Source: Betaproteobacteria bacterium
Lineage (GTDB): Bacteria; Pseudomonadota; Gammaproteobacteria; Burkholderiales; SG8-39
Length of the DNA: 64,000 nt
Direction of reading: 5' to 3'
Assembly (NCBI GenBank): GCA_016713125.1
Contig: JADJPT010000002.1
Coordinates: 186,001 to 250,000 of the forward strand
Shown here: positions 1-8,395 of the stretch, in pieces
Layout of the letters: every line of letters starts with the position of its first letter
How positions within the stretch are numbered: the stretch's first letter is position 1
Translations under genes and position numbers: made by a program
The notes under the pieces: generated by a model
What the model saw: only the letters and a program-made list of their open reading frames with translations
What the model was told of the DNA's origin: nothing
The model's database searches: none

Positions 1-889
1 GCCGGGCGCCATCCTCGCCACCAACACCTCGACGCTGGACATCAACGTGATCGCCGCCGCCACCAAGCGGCCCGGCGACGTGATCGGCCTGCACTTCTTT
101 TCGCCGGCCAACGTCATGCGCCTGCTGGAAGTGGTGCGCGGCGCGAAGACCGCCAAGGACGTGCTGGCCACCGCCATGGCGCTGGGCAAGAAGCTCAAGA
201 AGGTGCCGGTGGTCTCGGGCGTCTGCGACGGCTTCATCGGCAACCGCATGATGGAGAAGTACGGCATCCAGGCCTGGTACCTGCTCGACGAAGGCGCCAC
301 CCCGCAGCAGATCGACGCGGCGATGAAGAAGTTCGGCCTGGCCATGGGCCCCTTCACCATGTACGACATGGCCGGCCTGGATGTGGGCTTCTACGTGCGC
401 AAGCGCCGCGTCGCCGAGCGTCCGGACTACGCCTATTCGCGCATCGTCGACCGCGTCTGCGAGGCGGGCCGCTTCGGCCAGAAGACCGGCAAGGGCTGGT
501 ACCGCTACGAAGCCGGCGACCGCACCCCGCGCCCCGACCCCGAGTTCGACAAGATCCTCGCCGACTACCGCAAGGAGATCGGCGTCACGCCGCGGCAGAT
601 CTCCGACGAGGAGATCGTCGAGCGCCTGATCTACGCGATGGTCAACGAGGCGGCCAAGATCCTCGAGGAAGGCATCGCGCTGCGCGCCTCGGACATCGAC
701 ACCGTGTACATGACCGGCTACGGCTTCCCGCACTACCGCGGCGGACCGATGTTCTACGCCGACACCGTCGGCCTGCCCAAGGTGCTGGCCGCGGTGGAGA
801 AGTTCCACCAGGGCTACCAGGGCGGGCAATGGAAGCCGGCGCCGCTGCTGGTGAAGCTGGCCAAGGAAGGCAAGGGCTTCAATGGCTGA
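1..889 (+). CDS. 3-hydroxyacyl-CoA dehydrogenase of beta-oxidation, C-terminal part (5' end outside window)
   Basis: The frame is open from the window edge (codon phase starts at base 2), so the true start lies upstream. The first visible residues (AILATNTSTLDIN) are the end of the NAD-binding Rossmann domain of FadB/FadJ-type L-3-hydroxyacyl-CoA dehydrogenases. The catalytic histidine region follows (GLHFFSPANVM), then two C-terminal 3HCDH_C domains marked by GNRMM, GPFTMYDMAGLDVG and GYGFPHYRGGPMFYAD. The enzyme oxidises 3-hydroxyacyl-CoA with NAD. The second C-terminal domain is typical of multifunctional FadB-like proteins, so an enoyl-CoA hydratase domain probably precedes it outside the window. 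Family assignment is firm; the bifunctional architecture is inferred. Confidence 0.9.
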   Translation, partial: PGAILATNTSTLDINVIAAATKRPGDVIGLHFFSPANVMRLLEVVRGAKTAKDVLATAMALGKKLKKVPVVSGVCDGFIGNRMMEKYGIQAWYLLDEGATPQQIDAAMKKFGLAMGPFTMYDMAGLDVGFYVRKRRVAERPDYAYSRIVDRVCEAGRFGQKTGKGWYRYEAGDRTPRPDPEFDKILADYRKEIGVTPRQISDEEIVERLIYAMVNEAAKILEEGIALRASDIDTVYMTGYGFPHYRGGPMFYADTVGLPKVLAAVEKFHQGYQGGQWKPAPLLVKLAKEGKGFNG

Positions 890-914
890 TCGCCGGCCCG
901 CGCGGCAGGCCTAG

Positions 915-1793
915 GTGAACGCGGGCGCGAGGCGCGCGCTGCACCTCGCCCTGCTGCCGGGCCTGGCCGCGGCGCTGGGCTTCGGCGCCTCGAACGTGCT
1001 GGGCAAGCTGGCCCTGCTCAGCGGCACCGATGTGCTGGCGATGGTCAGCTTTCGCGGCTGCGTCGGCGTCGTCTGCGTGTGGGCCTGGCTGCGCCTGTCG
1101 CCGCCGGCGCGCACGCACACGCCGCACGAGCGCAACATCGCGCTGGCCCTCGGCCTGCTGTTCGCGGCCAACACCTTCGCGGTGTTCAAGGCCATCGAAC
1201 ACGTGCCGGTGCCGATCGCCGTGCTGGCCTATTTCATCTATCCGCTGCTGACCGGCGTGTTCGGCGCGCTGACCGGCCTGGACCGGCTGGGCTGGCGCGG
1301 CGCGCTCACCGCGCTGGCCGCCTTCGCCGGCCTGGCGCTGATGATAGGTGCGCACGCCGGGCAGCTCTCGCCCGTCGGCCTGGGCTGGGCTTTCTTCGGC
1401 GCGGCCTGCCGCACCGTGATGCTGCTGCTGCAGCGCGCGGCCCTGCCGCAGGCCGATTCGCGGCTGACCAGCGGCTGGTCGCTGCTGTCCTCGACCGTGG
1501 TGCTGGTGCTGCTGTGCCTGTCCACGCAGTCCTGGGGACTGCCGCAGGGCGCCGTCGGCTGGGGCAGTTTCCTCGGCGTGAGCCTGCTGACCACGGTGGC
1601 CATCGTCGCCCTATACGCCTCGACCGCGCGCATCGGCCCGTTCCGCACCGCGCTGGTCATGAACCTGGAACCGGTGACCTCGATCCTGCTCAGCGCCCTG
1701 GTGCTCGGCGAGTCCATCGGCGGGATGCAATTGCTCGGCGCGGCTGTCATGATCGCCAGCCTGGTGGCCTTCCAGTTCCGTAACAACCCGTGA
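915..1793 (+). CDS. EamA-type (DMT superfamily) membrane transporter
   Basis: This 292-residue protein is very hydrophobic and shows about ten predicted membrane helices in two homologous halves, as expected for EamA drug/metabolite transporters. Landmarks are the conserved start of the fold (GFGASNVLGKLALL) and the second-half signature RTALVMNLEPVTSILLSALV, which contains the typical NLEPV. The substrate cannot be read from sequence. Start is GTG at 915 with only a weak purine-rich site upstream. Its stop overlaps the GTG start of the next gene by four bases (GTGA), so the two membrane proteins are probably translated together. Confidence 0.88.
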   Translation: MNAGARRALHLALLPGLAAALGFGASNVLGKLALLSGTDVLAMVSFRGCVGVVCVWAWLRLSPPARTHTPHERNIALALGLLFAANTFAVFKAIEHVPVPIAVLAYFIYPLLTGVFGALTGLDRLGWRGALTALAAFAGLALMIGAHAGQLSPVGLGWAFFGAACRTVMLLLQRAALPQADSRLTSGWSLLSSTVVLVLLCLSTQSWGLPQGAVGWGSFLGVSLLTTVAIVALYASTARIGPFRTALVMNLEPVTSILLSALVLGESIGGMQLLGAAVMIASLVAFQFRNNP

Positions 1794-2545
1794 TCACCGA
1801 TCCCTGGTTCTACCTCGCGGCCGTGCCGGCCATGCTGATCTTCGGCATCTCGAAGTCCGGCTTCGCCGGCAGCTTCGGCATCCTGTCGGTGCCCCTGATG
1901 GCCCTGGTGATCCCGCCGGCGCAGGCCGCCGCCATCATGCTGCCCCTGCTGTGCGTGATGGATGCCGGCGCGGTGTGGGCCTACCGCAGGACCTGGGACC
2001 GCGCCAACATGCGCATCCTGCTGCCGGCCGGCCTGCTCGGCGTGCTGGCCGGCATGCTGGGCTTTCGCTACATCTCGGCCGACGGCCTGAAGCTGATCCT
2101 CGGCTTGATCGCGCTGGGCTTCATCGCCTACCGCTGGCTGCGCCGCGCACAGGTCAGGCCCGCGCCGCGCTCGGCGGCCAAGGGCCTGTTCTGGGGCACG
2201 CTGAGCGGGCTCACCAGTTTCATCGCACATTCCGGCGGCCCGCCGGTGAACATCTACCTGCTGCCGCAGCGCCTGGCGCCCGCGCAGCTGATCGGCACCA
2301 CGGTGATGTTCTTCACGGTGCTCAACCTCGCCAAGCTGCTGCCCTACGCCTGGCTGGGCCTGTTCTCCACCGAGAACATCGCCACCTCGCTGGCGCTGGC
2401 GCCGGCCGGACTGCTCGGCGTGGCCATGGGCCTGTGGGTGAGACAGCACGTCAACGAGGTGCTGTTCTACCGGCTGATGTACGGCTTCCTCGGCCTCACC
2501 GGTCTGAAGCTGCTGTGGGACGCGGGGCGCGGCTTCCTCGGCTGA
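1790..2545 (+). CDS. TauE/SafE family sulfite/organic-anion exporter
   Basis: 251 residues with about eight hydrophobic helices and the family features FGISKSGFAGSFG near the N-terminus and AHSGGPPVNIYLLPQ at the start of the second half. TauE/SafE (DUF81) proteins move sulfite, sulfoacetate or related anions across the inner membrane; the actual substrate here is unknown. The gene starts with GTG overlapping the end of the EamA gene, indicating translational coupling. It is followed by a structured repeat element and then a convergent gene, so it ends the transcription unit. Confidence 0.88.
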   Translation: MITDPWFYLAAVPAMLIFGISKSGFAGSFGILSVPLMALVIPPAQAAAIMLPLLCVMDAGAVWAYRRTWDRANMRILLPAGLLGVLAGMLGFRYISADGLKLILGLIALGFIAYRWLRRAQVRPAPRSAAKGLFWGTLSGLTSFIAHSGGPPVNIYLLPQRLAPAQLIGTTVMFFTVLNLAKLLPYAWLGLFSTENIATSLALAPAGLLGVAMGLWVRQHVNEVLFYRLMYGFLGLTGLKLLWDAGRGFLG

Positions 2546-2566
2546 TTCCTCGGCTGACTTCCCGCG

Positions 2567-2641
2567 CGTGTATCTTTACCGATACACGAACTGCCCGGAA
2601 ACCCGCTCCAGGAGCGGACTTTGAACAACGAAAGTTCGAGA
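2567..2641. repeat. Structured intergenic element, copy 1
   Basis: First of four related elements. It starts with a perfect 8-bp hairpin (CGTGTATC / GATACACG, 2567-2588), then GGAAACCCGCTCCAGGAGCGG centred on the A at 2610, then half of the third inverted repeat (AAAGTT at 2631-2636, centre 27 bases from 2610). It fills the gap between two convergent genes and ends two bases before the stop of the minus-strand gene. It may act as a bidirectional terminator or as a mobile REP-like element. Confidence 0.65.
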
Positions 2642-2642
2642 A

Positions 2643-3798
2643 TCAGGCCGCCAGCGCCCGCCCCGCCTCGCGCTGCGCACGCAGCGGCACGCTCACGTAT
2701 TCGGTCCGGCTGGGCACATCGGGTGCGACCTGCATCACCCGCGCGCCGAGGTCCATGATCACCGAGGCCACGGTCTCCACGCAGGCCTCGGGGGCCAGCG
2801 CCGGGTCCGCCCGGCGGCAGATCGACAGGTAGCCGTCGGTCTCGTCGCGCAACATGCGCTGCAGGTCTTCAGGCGAGAACCTGCCGGCGTGCGCGCCGGT
2901 GAGTTCGAGGATGCGCTCCAGACGCGGCACCGTCGACAGGCTGGGCGCCAGCGATGCCTGGTGCAGCGCGGCCTGCGGCGCGAGGAAGTGGTTGGTATGG
3001 CACAAGGCCGCGGTGCTGCCGCGCACCACCTCCAGCCCGCGCGGCGAAAACTCCAGCGCCGCGGTTGCGCCGCGCGCGTCGGCGCACAGCACGTTCGAGG
3101 AGCCGCCGAACTGCAGGCCCTGCGCCAGGCGCACCGCGGCCTCGACGTCGGCGCACTTGAGCAGCCCGCGCAGCAGCACGTGCACGGGCACGCCGGGCCG
3201 GCTGCCGTCGTCGGTGGAGCGCAGGATGTTCAGGCACACGCCGTAACCGTGGCTGTTCAGGCCGATCTTGGCCAGCATGCCGGCCTCGGTCAGCGTGATG
3301 CAATGGCTGCCGTCGGTCTCCGCATAGCGCACCAGCACCAGGGCCGCGCGCTGTGCGCCCAGCCAGTCCCAGTTCTGCGCGAGCAACGTGCTGCCGGTGC
3401 TGCTGTGCGCGGGTTGCACGGCCACCGCCGTGCACTCGCCCCAGTCCGGCACGCCGCCGGCCACGTTGGCCGCGGCGATGCGCCGCCAGTCGGCCGAAGG
3501 CGAGCCCGGATAGCTCGGCGGCAGGATCTCGGTGCGCGCGTTGAGCGCGAGGATCTCGTTCAGGTTTCGTCCGCTGCCCTCGGCGATGCCCTCGATCTCC
3601 TCGAGCGACTCGGCATCGAACGCGCCGATCAGTTCGCGATAGCCCGCGCCCAGGCGCTGCGCCGCGGCCCAGTCGATGCCGCAGTAGGCGAACAGCCGCG
3701 CATAGGTGGCGACCGAGCGCTCGATGCGCACACGCGCCGCGCGCCCGTGCATGCGGCCGCGCTCGCGCCGGACCCGTGGTCTCGATGATGGGGAACAT
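2643..3798 (-). CDS. C45-family autoproteolytic acyltransferase/hydrolase, interrupted by one frameshift
   Basis: The protein matches peptidase family C45 (acyl-CoA:6-aminopenicillanate acyltransferase-like, Ntn hydrolases). LALNARTEI precedes the processing site DWGECTAVA, whose Cys becomes the N-terminal nucleophile after self-cleavage. LLAQNWDW and the GLNSHGYGVCLNILRS block follow. These enzymes hydrolyse or transfer amide-bound acyl groups; the substrate is unknown. The main frame starts at 3752, but the family N-terminus (MFPIIETTGPA) is encoded from ATG 3798 in another frame. Joining at about 3765 by removing one base gives a natural GPAERGRMHGRAA. I therefore take 3798 as the start and report one extra base as sequence error or mutation. 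Confidence 0.82.
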
Positions 3799-3887
3799 GT
3801 CGCTTCCTCGCCGGCCTGTTAGTCTTGTCGCAGTTTAACGCCGCACCCGCGCCTGCGCACCCTGCACCCCCAGCCCTCCTTGCCCCC

Positions 3888-4793
3888 ATGCAACCTCCCG
3901 CCACCGACCTGACCCGCTACGCCTGGCTGTCGATCGCCGCGGCGCTGGCCACCATCCTGCTGAAGGGCGCGGCCTGGTGGATCACCGGCTCGGTGGGGCT
4001 GCTCTCCGATGCGCTGGAATCCTTCGTCAACCTGGCCGCCGCGCTGCTCGCGCTGTGGGCGCTGCAGGTGTCGGCGCAACCGGCCGACGAAGGCCATCCC
4101 TACGGGCACGGCAAGGCCGACTATTTCTCCAGCGTGATCGAAGGCGCGCTGATCGTGCTGGCCGCCGTCGGCATCGTCTGGACCGCCGTGCCGCGCCTGC
4201 TCGCGCCGCAGCCCATCGAAGCGCTGGGCGCCGGCCTGCTCCTCTCGGTGCTGGCCAGCGCGGTCAACCTGGGCGTGGCCCTGGTGCTGCTGCGCGTGGC
4301 GCGCAGCCATCGCTCGATCGTGCTGGAAGCCGATGCCCACCACCTGCTGAGCGACGTGTGGACCTCGGCCGGCGTGATCGTCGGCGTGGCCGCCGCGGCG
4401 CTGACCGGCTGGCTGATCCTCGACCCGCTGATCGCCATCGCCGTGGCCGTGAACATCCTGCGCGTCGGCTGGCAGCTGGTGCGCCGCTCGGTCGACGGGC
4501 TGATGGACGCCGCCCTGCCGGCCGAAGACCTCGCCGTGGTGACGCGGATCCTCGAAGCCGGCCGCGCACGCGGCGCCGAGTGGCATGCACTGCGCACCCG
4601 CCAGGCAGGACGCACGCGCTTCGTCTCGGTGCACATCCTGGTGCCCGGCGCCTGGAGCGTGAGCGCGGGCCACGAACTGCTCGAGGAACTGGAGCGCGAG
4701 ATCCACGCCGCCCTGCCGGGCAGCGTGGTGTTCACCCACCTGGAACCCATCGAGGCCCCCGCCGCCTACGATGATGCGACTCCCCTGAACTGA
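3888..4793 (+). CDS. Cation diffusion facilitator (CDF) metal exporter
   Basis: 301 residues with six membrane helices and a C-terminal cytoplasmic domain, the standard CDF layout. Metal-site signatures are visible: GLLSDALESFVN in helix 2, the GHPYGHGKADYF block after helix 2, and DAHHLLSDVW in helix 5 (HxxxD pair). CDF proteins use the proton gradient to expel Zn, Fe, Co or Mn. Start ATG 3888 is preferred over the upstream in-frame TTG at 3825, because the intervening residues are Ala/Pro-rich and would precede the first helix without similarity. It is followed 16 bases later by a PLP enzyme on the same strand. Confidence 0.92.
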   Translation: MQPPATDLTRYAWLSIAAALATILLKGAAWWITGSVGLLSDALESFVNLAAALLALWALQVSAQPADEGHPYGHGKADYFSSVIEGALIVLAAVGIVWTAVPRLLAPQPIEALGAGLLLSVLASAVNLGVALVLLRVARSHRSIVLEADAHHLLSDVWTSAGVIVGVAAAALTGWLILDPLIAIAVAVNILRVGWQLVRRSVDGLMDAALPAEDLAVVTRILEAGRARGAEWHALRTRQAGRTRFVSVHILVPGAWSVSAGHELLEELEREIHAALPGSVVFTHLEPIEAPAAYDDATPLN

Positions 4794-4809
4794 AGCCAGG
4801 ACACAACAC

Positions 4810-5952
4810 ATGCAAAAGACCGCCGCCACGCTCGCCGAGCTCGACACCCCCTGCCTGGTGCTGGACGCCGCGCGCATGCGGCGCAACATCGCGCGCCTGA
4901 AGGCGCGGCTGGCGCCCTTCGGCGTGCGCCTGCGTCCGCACCTGAAGACGCCCAAGTGCATCGAGGTGGCGCGCGAGCTGATGGAAACTCCGCAGGGTCC
5001 GGCCACCGTCTCCACGCTGAAGGAGGCCGAGCAGTTCGCCGCGGCCGGCGTGAAGGACATCCTGTACGCGGTGTGCATCGCCCCGCACAAGCTGGCGCGC
5101 GCCGGCCGGCTGCGCGCGGCCGGGGTGGACCTCACACTGGTGGTAGACAGCGTGCCGGCCGCGCAGGCGGTGGCCGCGCATGCGCGCGCCACGCGCGACC
5201 GCATTCCGGCGCTGCTCCAGATCGCCTCCGACGGCCATCGTTCGGGCGTGCGCCCGGCCGATGACCTGCTGGTCGAGATCGGCCGCGCGCTGCAGGACGG
5301 CGCCGAACTGCGCGGCGTGATGACGCATGCCGGCGCCTCCTACGACCTGCACGGCGCCGCGGCCCTGGCGGAGATCGCCGAACAGGAGCGCCGCGCCGCG
5401 GTGAGTTCGGCCGAACGGCTGCGCGCCGCCGGCCTGCCCTGCCCGGTGGTCAGCGTCGGCTCCACGCCCACGGCGCATTTCGCCCGTGATCTTTCCGGGG
5501 TCAGCGAAGTGCGCGCCGGGGTGTTCGTGTTCTTCGACCTGGTGCAGGCCGGCATCGGCGTGTGCACGCCGGACGATGTCGCGCTCTCGGTGCTCGCCAG
5601 CGTGATCGGCCACCAGAAGGAGAAAGGCTGGATCATCACCGACGCCGGCTGGATGGCGATGTCGCGCGACCGCGGCACCGCGAAGCAGGCCGTGGACCAG
5701 GGTTACGGCATGGTCTGCGACGCCGAGGGCCGCCCCTATGCGGACCTGATCGTCGCCGACGCCAACCAGGAGCACGGCGTGCTCGCGCTGCGCCGGGGCA
5801 GCCGCGCCGCGCTGCCCGACCTGCCGGTCGGCGCGCTGGTGCGCATCCTGCCCAACCACGCCTGCGCCACCGGCGCCCAGCACGAGCGCTACCACGTGCT
5901 CGATGGAGGCAGCAATCCGGTGGCCGAATGGCGGCGGTTCAGCGGCTGGTGA
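4810..5952 (+). CDS. DSD1-family PLP-dependent enzyme (D-threonine aldolase / D-serine dehydratase type)
   Basis: 380 residues, alanine-racemase-like fold. The N-terminal ELDTPCLVLDAARMRRNI and RPHLKTPKC blocks are family hallmarks; the Lys of RPHLKT is the expected Schiff-base lysine for PLP. Near the C-terminus LPNHACATGAQHERYHV carries the His/Cys pair that binds the divalent metal in this family. Known members cleave or deaminate D-hydroxy amino acids such as D-threonine and D-serine; which one applies here is not readable. It probably shares an operon with the upstream CDF exporter. The link may be metal dependence, but that is only an inference. Confidence 0.88.
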   Translation: MQKTAATLAELDTPCLVLDAARMRRNIARLKARLAPFGVRLRPHLKTPKCIEVARELMETPQGPATVSTLKEAEQFAAAGVKDILYAVCIAPHKLARAGRLRAAGVDLTLVVDSVPAAQAVAAHARATRDRIPALLQIASDGHRSGVRPADDLLVEIGRALQDGAELRGVMTHAGASYDLHGAAALAEIAEQERRAAVSSAERLRAAGLPCPVVSVGSTPTAHFARDLSGVSEVRAGVFVFFDLVQAGIGVCTPDDVALSVLASVIGHQKEKGWIITDAGWMAMSRDRGTAKQAVDQGYGMVCDAEGRPYADLIVADANQEHGVLALRRGSRAALPDLPVGALVRILPNHACATGAQHERYHVLDGGSNPVAEWRRFSGW

Positions 5953-5997
5953 AGGGCAGGTGCCGGTCCAGCAACGCCTGAGGATGCTCGGGCGCGC

Positions 5998-6493
5998 TCA
6001 GGCGCGGAACTCGTCCTTCACGTCCTGCGCCGTATGCAGGGCCACCACCGTGCAGTCGCGCGGGCCCGGCGCGTTGGACTTGTGCCACACGCCCCGCGGC
6101 ACCAGGTGCCAGCGGTTCTCGAGCACCGCCACGCTGCCCTCGCCATAGCGGTCCACGCGCCAGCCGCCGGAGGTTTCGACGTGCGTCTCCACCGGCCCGT
6201 CGAGAACGAACAGGTACTGATCGCTGTTCGGGTGGCGCTCCACTGCCGTGTCGGCGCCGGCGCGGCTCACGGCCACGCGCAGCGTGGCGATGCCTTCGGG
6301 CGCCGGCGCGCCGCAGTCGCCCGGCTCCAGGCTCACGAAGGTCGAACGCAGGCCAGGCTCGCGCGCGAGCCTGGCCGCCGCCGCGCGCGGCGCGCAACGC
6401 GGCCAGCACGGCCGGCTGCAGCGCCCAGTCGTTCATGCGCGCGATGCGCGGCAGCGAATCGGGCGTGAGGCTGGCGTTGCCATGCGCGCTCAT
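5998..6493 (-). CDS. Small cupin-domain protein, interrupted by one frameshift
   Basis: The C-terminal 112 residues read as a single cupin barrel: ERHPNSDQYLFVLDG supplies the first metal-binding region and LENRWHLVPRGVWHKSNA the second. The start ATG 6493 (MSAHGNASLTPDSLPRI) is in a different frame. A switch by one extra base in the GC run around 6375-6400 gives a continuous product that passes through ARLAREPGLRSTFVSLEPGD. Total length 496 bases is 3n+1, consistent with one inserted base. Cupins bind a metal and may be enzymes or sensors; no substrate can be inferred. It is divergent from the AraC regulator at 6617. Confidence 0.68.
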
Positions 6494-6616
6494 TGCGCGC
6501 CCGCCGCGCCCGGGTGCTCCATGATGCTGGGTTCTCTTCCGCCATACGGCTCCCTCGGGTTCTCCTGAATAGTAGTGCGCAGTTTACCGGTGCCGATTCG
6601 CGGGTAAGCTAGGCAC

Positions 6617-7466
6617 ATGATCACCGCCACGCGCCTGTTCGAAGGCGGGCAGATGCGCGTATTCGATTTCCGCTGCGCCGCCGGCCCCGGGGACCACCCC
6701 TATGCCGAGGTGTTCCGCGGCCATTCCGTCGCTTTCGTGCGCCGCGGCAGCTTCGGCTGCCGCACGCGCGGCCGGCAGCACGAGCTGGTGGCCGGGGCGG
6801 TGCTGGTCGGCAGCCCGGGCGAGGAATACATGTGCACGCACGAGCACCACCTGTGCGGCGACGAATGCCTGTCCTTCCACCTCTCGCCCGAACTGGCGGA
6901 GAGCCTGGGCGGGGATGGCCGGACCTGGCGCGTCGGCGCCCTGCCGCCGCTGCCCGGCCTGATGGTGCTGGGCGAACTCGCGCAGGCGGCCGCCGAGGGC
7001 CGCAGCGACGTGGGCGTGGACGAGGCCGGCCTGTGGTTCGCCGCGCGCTTCGTCGAACTGGTGAGCGGACATGCGCACACCCTGCGCGCCGCACCGGCGC
7101 GCGACCGGCGGCGCGCGGTCGAAGCCGCGCTCTGGCTGGAGGCGCATGCGGCGCAGCCGCTGGCCCTCGAGGACGCGGCGCGCGAGGCCGGCCTCCAGCC
7201 CGTTCCATTTCCTGCGCCTGTTCTCCGGGGTGCTGGGCGTGAGCCCGCACCAGTACCTGGTGCGCGCCCGGCTGCGGCGCGCCGCGCGCCTGCTGGCCAA
7301 CGAGGAGCGCGCGGTGACCGACATCGCCTATGAAGTCGGCTTCGGCGATCTGTCCAATTTCGTGCGCAGTTTCCGGCGCGCGGCAGGCGTCTCGCCCACC
7401 GGCTTTCGCCGCGCGGCGGCCGGGGACCGCAAGATTTTCCAAGACCGGCTGGCCGCCACCGCCTAG
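6617..7466 (+). CDS. AraC/XylS-family transcription regulator, interrupted by one frameshift
   Basis: The N-terminal half is a cupin-like effector domain (GHSVAFVRRGSFGCRTRG, TCEHHLCGDECLSFHLSP-like region). The C-terminal half holds the two AraC helix-turn-helix motifs: the first at LALEDAAREAGL, the second at VTDIAYEVGFGDLSNFVRSF followed by GVSPTGFRR. The two halves are in different frames. Reading CTCCAGCCC at about 7195 as CTCAGCCC joins AREAGL to SPFHFLRLFSG, exactly as in intact AraC proteins. The span is 3n+1 bases. It probably controls the divergent cupin or the VOC/SRPBCC genes downstream. Confidence 0.85.
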
Positions 7467-7493
7467 CCTGCGCTCCCAACACCGGAGAGTCCC

Positions 7494-7856
7494 ATGTTCG
7501 ATCACATCGGTTTGCGCGTGCACGACCTCGAGGCCGGCGCACGCTTCTACACGGCCGCACTCGCCCCGCTGGGCTGCGTGCCCGGTTCGCGCGGCGCGGA
7601 CTACGCGGGCTTCGGCCCGCCGGACGCGCCGGGGCTGTGGCTGCATGCCGCCGGCGTGCCGGCGCGCACCGGCGTGCACGTGTGCTTCCGCGCCGCGAGC
7701 CGCGAGGCCGTGGACCGTTTCCACGCAGCCGGCCTGGCCGCCGGCGGCCGCGACAACGGCAAGCCCGGTCCGCGGCCGGATTACGGGCCGACCTACTACG
7801 CGGCCTTCGTGCGCGACCCGGACGGCAACAACGTCGAAGCCGTGTGCCTGCGCTGA
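7494..7856 (+). CDS. VOC-family (glyoxalase/bleomycin-resistance fold) protein
   Basis: 120 residues beginning MFDHIGLRVHDLEAGARFY, the usual opening of vicinal-oxygen-chelate proteins, with a paired beta-alpha-beta-beta-beta layout. The end (FVRDPDGNNVEAVCL) carries the conserved DPDGN and the metal-ligand Glu. Candidate metal ligands are His 4 and the late Glu. This subgroup includes many uncharacterised small glyoxalase-like enzymes, so the reaction cannot be given. A clear GGAGA site precedes the ATG. Its stop overlaps the start of the SRPBCC gene by one base, so the two are likely co-translated. Confidence 0.88.
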   Translation: MFDHIGLRVHDLEAGARFYTAALAPLGCVPGSRGADYAGFGPPDAPGLWLHAAGVPARTGVHVCFRAASREAVDRFHAAGLAAGGRDNGKPGPRPDYGPTYYAAFVRDPDGNNVEAVCLR

Positions 7857-8261
7857 TGGCCACCCCTGCAAAAGGAGATCCTGATCGGCGCCCACCCGGA
7901 GGACGTGTGGAGCGCGATCCGCGACGTGGGCGCCCTGCACACCCGCCTGGTGCCCGGACACGTGGCCGATACCGTGATGGAGGGCGAGACGCGCATCGTC
8001 CGCTTCGCCGACGGCTCGGTGGTGCGCGAACCCATCCTGTCCGTCGACGACGAGCGCTTCCGGCTGGCCTGGGCCGCGCGCAGCCCCCGGCTGGAGCACT
8101 ACAACGCCGTCCTGCAGGTGTTCGAGGCGCCGGAAGGCGCCTGCCGCGTGGTCTGGACCAGCGACCTGCTGCCACACGCCCTGGCCGGACCGGTGGGCGC
8201 CGTGCAGGACCGCGCCCTGGCATGCATGAAGCGCACCCTGGAGCGCGTTCCTGCGAACTGA
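7856..8261 (+). CDS. SRPBCC-family (polyketide cyclase / START-like) protein, one frameshift near the start
   Basis: The product from about codon 10 reads IGAHPEDVWSAIRDVGALH, a standard SRPBCC opening, and ends with DRALACMKRTLERV. These helix-grip proteins bind hydrophobic ligands; no substrate is evident. The ATG overlapping the VOC stop (7856) is out of frame with the body because of AAAA at 7870-7873; with AAA the start reads MATPAKEILIGAHPEDVW. The span is 3n+1, consistent with one extra A in a homopolymer, a classic sequencing-type error. An in-frame GTG at 7905 exists but would remove the first strand of the fold, so 7856 is preferred. Confidence 0.78.
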
Positions 8262-8395
8262 GGGCGGAACGCGGCGGGTGGCGCGGGGCGGATTTCGCGC
8301 CGCAGGCTGACGAGGGGCGGTTTTCGGGTTACGCTGCCCGCCCCCGCAGTCGATTTCACCGATTCCACACTCCGTCCACACTCCGCGAGACCGCC